A stretch of DNA of 64,000 nt, from positions 982,432 through 1,046,431 of the forward strand of contig BCKQ01000001.1 of assembly GCA_001600695.1 (NCBI GenBank). Direction: 5' to 3'. Of the stretch, positions 40,509-49,614 are shown piece after piece. This DNA is from Ascoidea asiatica. Its lineage: Eukaryota; Ascomycota; Saccharomycetes; Ascoideales; Ascoideaceae. Numbering within the stretch: position 1 is the stretch's first letter; every line of letters begins with the position of its first letter. The position numbers were made by a program, and so were the translations under genes. Under the pieces are notes generated by a model that saw nothing but the letters and a program-made list of their open reading frames with translations, ran no database searches and was not told the DNA's origin.

Positions 40509-42431
40509 AATGTTTACATTAAAAACTTAAATTGTTTGACCATCAATAATAATAACAACAACAAAAGTAATAATAATAATAGAAATTGAAAAAATAAAAG
40601 AGAAATACAACTATATAGTATAAATAGTATAGTAATGAGAAAATAATTATTAATAATAAATTAAAAAAGAAAACAAAGATTTTTATAAAATTTGAAAAAA
40701 TTTGAAAATATTTAAAATATTTACAAATTTAAAAAAAAGTTTTATAAAAAAATTGTAGAAAAGTTTATGAAAATTTAAAGATAAAAGATTAAAAGATAAA
40801 AAGTTTTCTTATTTAATCTAAAAGGGAAAGAATATTTCTATAAAAGAGAATAATTTGATATAAATTTTGATTAAAGTAGTAAATAAATGAAATAAAATAT
40901 AGTAATAAAATTCAGTGTAAATTAGATAATAAAATAAGCAAGTTTTAGATTTCTGAGGAAATTAAAACAAATGAAAGTGAGTGAATGAGATTTAGTAACG
41001 TTAGAGGTATAAGTTATGGGGGATAGAAAAATAAATTGTGTTTGTTTATAATAATTTATTATAATTATTTATTATTTAATAATTAATATTTATTAGAACT
41101 GTTTTGGATAAGTTTTAGATTTTGTTTTGAATTGTTTTGAAGTGAATTGAATTTGATATCAAATGAAGAAAAAAAAAAAAAAAAATTTAGTAAATTAGTA
41201 TAATTTAGTATTAACAAGCAAAAATTAAATTGATATTTTTCTTTTTTTCACCTTTTTTTTGTAAAATTTAATCTTTTTGGCCTTGAATTTAATTTAAATA
41301 TGAATTTATTTGGCCTTGAATTAGTTTATAGTTTTTTTAGTTTATTTCAATTATTTCAATTATATCATTCAATTCAATTTTTTCAGTTTTTTTTTTCAGT
41401 TTTTTCAGAATTTTTTTACGTTTTGTCAGCAGAGACGTTGAACCGAGGGCCGTCTAATTTTCCCTATTAAGAAATAAGTAAACAGAGAAAGAATAAACAG
41501 AGGAAGAATAAAAATGTAATAGGGATTGAAATTGTTTTAGCTTTTTGTAATTGATTTCGAATGAGTTTTAAGATTAGAACTAAATAGTTTAGAATCCAAA
41601 GTGGCATAAGATTTGATCATCAGGAGATTTATAGAAAAATAAATGACAGAAAGAATTCAAAATGGAACGATTATAACGTGAAATATTAATTGATTTTTAA
41701 AACATAAATGGAAAAAATTAACTAAATTTTTTACATATATAAGTAAGAAAGTTATTTTGGTTCTTGATATTTTGGTTGATGATTACCTAAAGATCAAAAA
41801 AATTTCTAAAAAGTTACTAAAAAAAAGGAAAGTAATCATGTCTTAGTTATTTTGCAAAATTCATGTAATCAAGGGATATAAAATCATATTTAGTGATTGA
41901 TTTAACTGAAAAAAAAAATTTTGGTAAAAGAACTATTAGATATGAATCAGAATGAAAAGTTATTCATTTATGAATATATTGATACTTAATAGAAGTATCA
42001 ACGTCTATTCAAGGTTGCATTAGATCAAATAACAGATTTACTCAATAGTGGTTCTGAATATTATATGATATTCACATTAGCCTCTTGAATCAAAAACAAG
42101 ATTCAAATCACTTGTTTTTTTTTCATTTTTGTTTTCAGTTTGACCATCAATTCATTTTCAATCTTTTCCATCTTCCAGTTTAGACGAAGAACAAAAAGAG
42201 AGCAAATAAACAGATAAACAGACAAAGAGAAGCAGAGCAGCAGCAGCAGTTTCTTCTTCAACCACGGTTGCCATCCACGGTCTTTTCTGTTGTCTGGCCT
42301 TTTTCTATCAGCGTTTCGCGGTGAGGATTTTCACGAAGAGAAAAAAAGTTGCAAAATTTCCGATTTCCTCAAAATTTAAAACTCAAATCCCCGAGACAAA
42401 AATCGAAACGGAAAATGAAAGAATCATAAAT

Positions 42432-42466
42432 TTCCAATATTTCCAATATTTCCAATATTTCCAATT
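42432..42466. repeat. Four tandem TTCCAATAT units with CCAAT boxes
   Basis: The 9-base unit is repeated four times, each containing CCAAT. CCAAT is the core of the Hap2/3/4/5 site. It could be a regulatory cluster or merely a minisatellite. Confidence 0.7.
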
Positions 42467-42880
42467 CTTGCAATAAAATGACTGGCAATAATTCAATCTT
42501 TTATATTTTTTTGTTTTTGTTTGGGCTGTAAGTTACTCAGAAGCAAAGATAATGTGATACCAATTACTTCAGAATAAAAACCTCATCTTAAGTTTTGTTA
42601 TTCCTCATTTCAAGCTCGGTTCAAATATTTTCTCAATCCCAGTTTCATTACTGTATTTAAGTAAGAGTGCAGAGTCTGTACTAAGATGCATAATCTAACT
42701 AATTACCACGCAATTTATTTAGCTAAATTGGTGTTACCCTGCATGTTTGATTTTTCTTCCTCATTTGAATTCAATTTCCGAGGGTGCTTCATTTTTAAAA
42801 TATGAAAGTTGCGTTTTCATTTTTCAAAGACCCCGAAATGTTTCGAAAATTCACAATTTGGTTTTTTCTTGTGGCCCGCG

Positions 42881-42913
42881 CAAAGTTGAAATTGTTTTCG
42901 TAGCGCAACTTTG
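42881..42913. repeat. Inverted repeat CAAAGTTG...CAACTTTG
   Basis: Eight-base perfect arms at 42881-42888 and 42906-42913 with a 17-base spacer, inside a GC-rich block upstream of the permease gene. Confidence 0.6.
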
Positions 42914-43813
42914 TAAAGCCACACCTCCACCACGGGGATTAATGTTTTGCGTTGAAGTTTCGCGTTAAGCATTTTGCGGCATTAGCCGAACTAACGCAAT
43001 TTTTTTATTGACCCAAAACCTTGGTGACGGAAAAAATTTATGGATGGAACGTGGGTTTCCGCATTGGAGCCAGAAAATATGTCGCGTATGCCTCAATCTA
43101 AGCTCTACGTAATCATGCCCACCTTAAAGACTTGGCATTTACTAGAAAATTAAAGAGCATTAAAGCCATTACTAAAATTTAAATAAATTCTGTTTAAAGA
43201 GGGATATTACAACACAATATTTCCAGAGCTATTACTAGAATACTGGAATTTAGCTTAGATATCGGGTTTTAATTGCATATTTACAATATATCATGATTTT
43301 ATATTATGCTGCAAATGTTTGATCATCAACTAGTTACGTATGTCTGTTTGTTGTTAGTCATTTAGTAAGTATTGTTTATGGCACAGACTTGCGCAAAACC
43401 TACTTTTTTACATTTCAACTTAAACTAATTTTTTAATTTAAAATTGGCTTATTCATTTAGATTAATTGAACTAAATTTAGCTTAAATTGTCAAATTATTA
43501 CCGATATTGCGAATATTTGCGATATTTGCAATTGCCAAATGTCTAAGAACATAATTATAATTGGTCAATAATATTTTCATGGGACCTTCTAGGCTAAAAA
43601 TATGACCCAAATGTACTAACAGATATAAAAGATAAAATATAAATGATATGAACCATTTACGGTTAGCTAATTATCTCTTTTTTTTTTTTTTTTTTCATAT
43701 GGAATATTTTTTTGATACATGTAATGATTATTTAAAATTCATTTTTTGCTTTGGTGTCTGTAAAGTTAACATTAAATTGAATTCAAACTTTTTGTTTGAG
43801 TGAGAGCATTGAG

Positions 43814-43827
43814 GAGCAGGCCTGCTC
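43814..43827. repeat. 14-base perfect palindrome GAGCAGGCCTGCTC
   Basis: The two halves are exact reverse complements with no spacer. It stands out in an AT-rich promoter about 430 bp before the permease ATG. It could be a site for a dimeric regulator. Confidence 0.6.
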
Positions 43828-44259
43828 TTAAAAGTTGGTGAATTCATTTAGTTAAAGAAACCTTAAAACTTTGGCTTCACGCTTGGTATTTTACATACTG
43901 CAAAAAAACTGCAAATCCCAAAATTGCCTGGCTAAAATTAAAGCTCAAGCTCATATCAGGTGTAATTATCTTTGGGGTTACTTAATTCTACATTAAGAAA
44001 CCAACAAATTTTATATCTTGAATGGTTTTAATTTTAATAAACATTTTCCATTTTGTTCTATTTCTTTGTTTTTTTACTAATATTTTTAAATCTTTGCTTT
44101 ACTTTTTTTTTTTTTTTTTTTTTTTTTCTAAATCTTATCCTTAATTTCATATTCCACATTAATATTCTCAAATAGCTTAAACAATTATAAAATCAAGATA
44201 GTGAATATAATATTTTCTTTTAATTTCATTCTTATTTTGATTCTTAAATTAAAATCAAA

Positions 44260-46329
44260 ATGAGTGATTTTATAAGAAATAATCCAAGAGCTGATGCTCT
44301 AAAACAAAGAAATTCTTTTCAAAACTATAATTCTCGTCCTTTATCAATTGAAAATTTATCTGATATTGATATTTACAACAACAATAACAACAATCATTAT
44401 CATAATATTATTAATAATAACAATAATAATAACAATAATAATAATAATAATAATACTATTGATACTAATACTGATGAAAGTATATCAAATTTAAATTCAA
44501 ATACAAATGATCAGAGTTTACCTGATGCATCTTCTTTAAATTATATTTCAACTTCTTCAACTTCTTCAACTTTGTATCATCAAATTTCTTATGAACTTCA
44601 TCAAGTAAATTCAAATAATCAACATCTTGCTGCAAAAGAAGGTCATCGTCTTGTTCATAGATTATCTTATACTGGTCTTGCAGCTTTAAGTTATTCTGGT
44701 TCAATTGGTACTGGACTTTTAATATCAAGTGGTAGTGCTTTAAAAACTGGTGGTCCAGGTGGTTTATTCATAAGTTATTTAATACTTGCTTTACTTGCTT
44801 TTATAGTTTTATCAAGTTTATGTGAAATGGCAACTTATATACCTTTACCTGATGGTTATTCAGGTTATGGTTCAAGATATGTTGATCCTGCTTTTGGTTT
44901 TGCAACTGGTTATTGTTATATGATTAAATATATTTTAGTTGCTCCTTCTCAAATGAGTGCTGGTGCTGGTGCTATTCAATATTGGATTTCAAGAGATAAA
45001 GTTAATCCTGGTGTTTGGATTACAATTTTTTTATTAGCTGATATTATAACTAATTATCTTGGTGTTATAACTTATGCAAATATTGTTAAATGTTTTGCAG
45101 GTATAAAACTTTTAGTTTTAATTTCTTTAGTCTTTATTTTATTAGTTTTAGTCTTAGGTGGTGGCCCAAATCATGATAGAACTGGTTTTAGATATTGGAA
45201 TAATCCTGGTGCTTTTGAAGAATATAATACAATTAAAGATTCAAATGGTAGATTTGCTTCATTTTTAGCTTGTTTATTACCTTCAATTTTTACATTTTCT
45301 GGTTTAGAATTATATGGTATTGCTCTTGGTGAAGTTTCTTGTCCAATGAGAAAAAATATTGTCAGAGCTCATTCTTTAATTTTTTGGCCAATAAGTATAT
45401 TATATTGTTGTTTAGCTTTATTATTAGGAATGATAATTCCATATAATGATCAAAATTTAATTCAATCTGTTGCACAATCTAATTCTTCTGCATCTTCATC
45501 TCCTTTTGTTATTGCAATTAATAATGCAGGTATTACTATTTTACCTGATATTATTAATGCTTCAATATTAATTTTTGTAATATCTGCTTCAAATACAGAT
45601 TTATATGTTTCAACAAGAGCTTTATATGGTTTAAGTGTAAGTCAAATGACTCCAAGAATTTTTTCAAAAACTGATAAAAGAGGTGTACCAATTTATGCAT
45701 TAGGATTTTGTTCAATTTTTACATTTTTAGCATATATGAATGTAACAACATCTTCAAAAAAAGTTTTTACATATTTAGTTAATGTTGTAACAGTATTTGG
45801 TTTAGCATGTTGGATGGCAATTTTAGTTTGTAGTATTTTTTTTAATAAAGCAATTAAAGCTCAAGGAATTGAAAGATGTGAATTATATTATAGAGCACCA
45901 GGTGCACCATATACAACATATATTGGAATTTTTATGGTTGCATTATGTATATTATTAAAAAATTATACAGTTTTTTTAGATTATGGTGAAACTGGTAAAT
46001 TTGATACAAAAACATTTATAACTGGATATATTGGAATTCCAATTTTTTTTATATTATTTTTTGGATATAAATTTTATATGAAAACATCAATTTTAAAACC
46101 AGAAGATGTTGATTTATTTTTTTATAAAGATATGATTGATGCAGAAGAAGAAGCTTATGAAAGAGAACATGCAATTGAATTGGAAACAAAAGTAAATTCA
46201 AAATCAAAGTTAAAATCAAAATCAAAATCAAGTTTTAATTCCAAATCGAAATCAAAATCCAATTCAAAATCTAATTCAAAATTTAAGCTTAATATAAACT
46301 TCAAAGCATTACGAGGAATATTTTCTTAA
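44260..46329 (+). CDS. Amino-acid permease, Dip5-like (YAT family)
   Basis: A plasma-membrane amino-acid/H+ symporter of the fungal YAT/APC family. After an Asn-rich cytosolic N-terminus (about 130 residues) comes the first transmembrane segment with the substrate-binding glycine motif GSIGTGLLISSG. About twelve hydrophobic segments follow, including PDGYSGYGSRYVDPAFGF, then AGAGAIQYWISRDKVNPGVWITIFL and GGGPNHDRTGFRYWNNPGAFEEY, which resemble the acidic amino-acid permease Dip5 more than Gap1. The last 60 residues are Lys/Ser repeats. At 689 aa it is longer than usual because of the Asn-rich and Lys/Ser tails. The substrate (glutamate/aspartate) is inferred from these motifs only. The gene has a very long upstream region, consistent with complex nutrient regulation. 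Confidence 0.88.
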   Translation: MSDFIRNNPRADALKQRNSFQNYNSRPLSIENLSDIDIYNNNNNNHYHNIINNNNNNNNNNNNNNTIDTNTDESISNLNSNTNDQSLPDASSLNYISTSSTSSTLYHQISYELHQVNSNNQHLAAKEGHRLVHRLSYTGLAALSYSGSIGTGLLISSGSALKTGGPGGLFISYLILALLAFIVLSSLCEMATYIPLPDGYSGYGSRYVDPAFGFATGYCYMIKYILVAPSQMSAGAGAIQYWISRDKVNPGVWITIFLLADIITNYLGVITYANIVKCFAGIKLLVLISLVFILLVLVLGGGPNHDRTGFRYWNNPGAFEEYNTIKDSNGRFASFLACLLPSIFTFSGLELYGIALGEVSCPMRKNIVRAHSLIFWPISILYCCLALLLGMIIPYNDQNLIQSVAQSNSSASSSPFVIAINNAGITILPDIINASILIFVISASNTDLYVSTRALYGLSVSQMTPRIFSKTDKRGVPIYALGFCSIFTFLAYMNVTTSSKKVFTYLVNVVTVFGLACWMAILVCSIFFNKAIKAQGIERCELYYRAPGAPYTTYIGIFMVALCILLKNYTVFLDYGETGKFDTKTFITGYIGIPIFFILFFGYKFYMKTSILKPEDVDLFFYKDMIDAEEEAYEREHAIELETKVNSKSKLKSKSKSSFNSKSKSKSNSKSNSKFKLNINFKALRGIFS

Positions 46330-46699
46330 TTTTTAATTTTTTTGCCATATATTTTTTTTCAATGACTATTTTATATTCCATACTTCTACCCATAAACATT
46401 CCTCATAAATTATTCAATTCTTTTTTGTTACTTGTTATTTGTTAATTAATTTTTAATATTTTTTAATCTTTTTGTTAACTTTCAATTCTTTAATTCTTTT
46501 TTCAATTTCCTTATGCATTTATTTTCAATTCTATTTCAATTTTAATGATTTTTTTCTCAATTACTAATTATTAATTATTAATCTCATCCTTTGTATTCTG
46601 TAATCTTTGTTTTTTTGTATATTTTTTTAAATTTTTTTTATTTTATTTTATTATATGTATATAAATTTATTGAATAATCGTATATAGTTTTTAATTGAA
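46330..46699. other. Convergent 3' region
   Basis: T-rich sequence between converging stop codons of the permease and complex I genes. Nothing else is recognised. Confidence 0.5.
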
Positions 46700-47122
46700 T
46701 TAAATTTTTTTACCAAAATAAGTCCATTGATCAGGTAATGGTTTTTCAGATAATTCTTCCCAACATTTTTCTTTTGCTAAAAGTTTAGCTAAATTAAATT
46801 CATTATTTGCATTAATTAAAACTTGTTCAATTAAACCATCATTAATTTCTTTTTCAATATATTCATTAATTGAATTTTTTTCAACAATCTCTAATCTTTG
46901 TTTTGTAAAATTTTCAACAGATTTTCTATAAATTGAATTTTCTGGAAAATTATCTTTTAAAAAATTTAAAGTTGAATTATAAATTGCAATTAATGAAGGT
47001 CTTGGATTTGGATGTTGATATATACCTGCTATACCAGTTGGATTTGCATTTTGTTTAGAACCTACTTTTATAAGAATTTCTTGAGCTTTTGCAACTTGTT
47101 TTAATATTGGAGTGAATCTCAT
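46700..47122 (-). CDS. Complex I subunit NDUFA5 (B13 / 29.9-kDa type)
   Basis: A 140-aa accessory subunit of mitochondrial NADH:ubiquinone oxidoreductase. The N-terminus MRFTPILKQVAKAQEIL may act as or near a mitochondrial targeting sequence. The conserved core follows, with GLAGI-type TGIAGIYQHPNPRPSLIAIYNSTLNFLKD, then YRKSVENFTKQRLEIVEK and the C-terminal WEELSEKPLPDQWTYFG, all typical of the ETC_C1_NDUFA5 family. No intron is needed. The presence of this gene means the lineage retains complex I, excluding Saccharomyces-type yeasts. Saccharomyces has no orthologue, so there is no standard symbol. Confidence 0.92.
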   Translation of the reverse strand: MRFTPILKQVAKAQEILIKVGSKQNANPTGIAGIYQHPNPRPSLIAIYNSTLNFLKDNFPENSIYRKSVENFTKQRLEIVEKNSINEYIEKEINDGLIEQVLINANNEFNLAKLLAKEKCWEELSEKPLPDQWTYFGKKI

Positions 47123-49614
47123 TTTATTATTGGTTTTATTATTATTTTTAGTTTAATTTTAATGAATTTCTAATGAATTTCTAATGAATTTTCAATGATT
47201 TTTTTCTCAATAATGAGTTTATTGAAAGAATTGTAATAGTTATTTTGTTCTAAGTAACTTCAATCAAAATTTTATCTATTATATTGTTATTTTAAATCAA
47301 CGACAATTGATATAAAATATAGTCTCTGATATTTAATCTTGGTCTTCAATCTTTTGATAAACTATTTTAATTGAATATCGACGATATGCTGCTTATGAGA
47401 TAGAAAATAGGTTTAAGCTGTAAATATCCAAGTCTTCTCACGTGCAGTATTAATTTGTATATTGACTAATTTCTGCGGTTCCATTGGCCAGCCAGATTCA
47501 GGCTGTGCACGACCCACAAATTCGGTCTCAACTTCAACCCTTCTTTTAAGAGAAAAAAAATGGCACCGGGTAACACAGAAAATATTTCATTTTCAATTGT
47601 TTGTATTGAATATTCACTGGTATAAAAGAAGAAAGAATCTCAACTTTTTTAATCATTTTATTCTCCTTTTTTTTCTTTGTCGACGTACTTCAGTAAGTAG
47701 CTTACCATTTGGTTCAAATAATAATAATAATATTAATAGTTTCAATTACTAACAAATTCAATAGTAGGATCATTTCTATAGGTCACGTCTCTCTTTGATT
47801 CTTCAAAAGAGCCATCAAATCCAACTTGGATGATGAGATGAAAACCATTGTATCCATTGAATGAGAATTTCAATTAGTTTATCTGTGATCCTCTGTTGGT
47901 CTGGATATCTTGTTTTCAATTTGCCTTTCGTTTGTAAAGATATCCAATTTTGTTGATGTCTTGAGAAAGGAGCAATGATTTCAATCCAATATTACATACT
48001 TTTTCGGAAGGAGTAATTATTTGGATGGATAACAATGGCAGTCTGACAAGTTTTAAAATATTTGATTTTAAGTTTTTTTTTCTACATTTCTTTTTCTTTT
48101 ATATGTAATATATCTATTAATTTTTTAATTTTAAATTCATTAAGATTATTGTAGTTTAGTTTCTCCAAGTTATTACGATATTTTCAAAGTTCAATTTTTT
48201 TTATTTGGGGTTACCATCTTTGTTATTAACAAGATGGAACCCTTGAAACCATCTTTACTATGGCCTTTACTTTAAAATGTACACTTTCTTCAGCGTTATG
48301 AAAGCACAAAAACAAAAGTGATCTGGGGCGGCGTGGCCAATAATTTAGTGCATTGATGTTCTAATTATGGTCTGTCTAAAAGCAAGGACGGGTAATGCCT
48401 ATCCTGAAGGAAGATTTGACCGCGAAAAAGAAGCTTGTTGGCAATGGAGGAGTGCTCTAGATTTCGTGTTTGCGTGTTTGGACTTTTCTTTGGTTGTGAA
48501 GTTTATTCACTTTCGTGTTGCAGTTTGGAGTTTTCTGTCTGGTGTTTTGGCGTTTGTTTTCGAGTGGTGAAGCGGCAAGAAAATATCAATAAAGCTTCAA
48601 TAAAATAGCTGAACAAAAAACAAGTAACGCCAATGTTGAATATATAAAATATATGAAAATATGAAAATATATAAACAATAAACAATGAATAATAAACAAA
48701 TAAACAATCAACAAATAAAAATATATGCAAAAAAATCAACAACATGAAAATATTCAATTTCCTACTCAGAAATGGTGTTTCAATAACCATCTTTATTCTT
48801 TGATCCCCAAACTATCTTTCACTACTACTCCAAACAATATCAACTTCACTTTTGGTGTTTCTCTTCAATCAATTAATCATAACAATCACAATAATCACAA
48901 CAAATAAACAAATATATTAAATAATAAACAAATAGTAACCTATTTTTTTATTATTATTATTATTATTTTATTTTCATTTCATACTCTAAATAATAATCAC
49001 TAACTCTTTCTTCAAATTAGATAGTTCAAAATTCTCAAGTGATAATTTTCAATTATGATAGATTATAATAATACATTATCTAATATATTAATATGATATG
49101 ATAAATATTTTTTTTATCTTTTCTGATCTACTATATTTATTTTAACCAATATAATTTTTTATCCTTTTCATTATTTTTCAAATTAATTTATTTATTTACT
49201 CACTTGGTTATTATTATTATTATTAATAATTAAAAAAAGTGAAAATAATATTAATCCTAATATTCATGCTTATTTCTCAATTATTATAATAGCGCTAAAT
49301 ATCTCTTCTTTTTTTTTCATCTAATATTATAAATCATCTTATTTAACTATCATTGCCCCTTTTAAAAATCATCTTAAGTAATTATACTATATTATATAAT
49401 AAAGCAATCAAAGTTCAACTTTAAAATTTTTTACAATTTCAATAATAAAATTTAATTCAATAATTATAAAAAGTACTAAATCTCCCTGAAAAACAAAATT
49501 TCTTTCCTTTTCATTCTTTTTTTTTTTTTCATTCTTCATATTCCACTCAATCAGTCAATCACTTAATCAATCAATACATCAATAAATCATCCAATTGAAT
49601 AATAAATACATCAA
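47123..49614. other. 2.5-kb divergent non-coding interval
   Basis: The interval lies between the complex I gene and the Spt21-like gene. GC-richer blocks occur at about 47435-47580 and 48295-48560. A hairpin-capable inverted repeat is at 47902-47946, and ATT and AT tracts lie at about 48945-48970 and 49210-49230. The short frames (for example around 48367-48570) have no recognisable motif. No tRNA is seen. Confidence 0.45.
47902..47946. repeat. Inverted repeat TGGATATCTT ... AAGATATCCA
   Basis: Perfect 10-base arms with a 25-base spacer, able to form a stem-loop in RNA. The right arm also contains GATA/TATC. It lies in the divergent non-coding interval. Confidence 0.65.

Larger units (their letters stand above)
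40509..44259. other. 3.75-kb non-coding interval upstream of permease gene
   Basis: No credible gene on either strand; the short frames have no known motif and some lack an ATG. It lies between the divergent Gln-rich gene and permease gene. Visible items: GC-rich blocks at about 42230-42320 and 42830-43120; four tandem CCAAT-containing 9-base units at 42432-42466; an inverted repeat at 42881-42913; a 14-base palindrome at 43814-43827; T runs at 43678-43695 and 44103-44127. It is long for a yeast promoter, so a distal regulatory region or an unannotated non-coding RNA is plausible. Confidence 0.5.

Noticed and set aside
42747-42968. 73-codon frame in the permease upstream interval
   Set aside because: It starts at TTG, has no recognisable motif and lies in a GC-rich promoter block where stops are rarer.
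48367-48570. 67-codon frame in the 2.5-kb divergent interval
   Set aside because: It has an ATG but no family features and is surrounded by non-coding sequence; a GC-rich block alone lengthens open frames.
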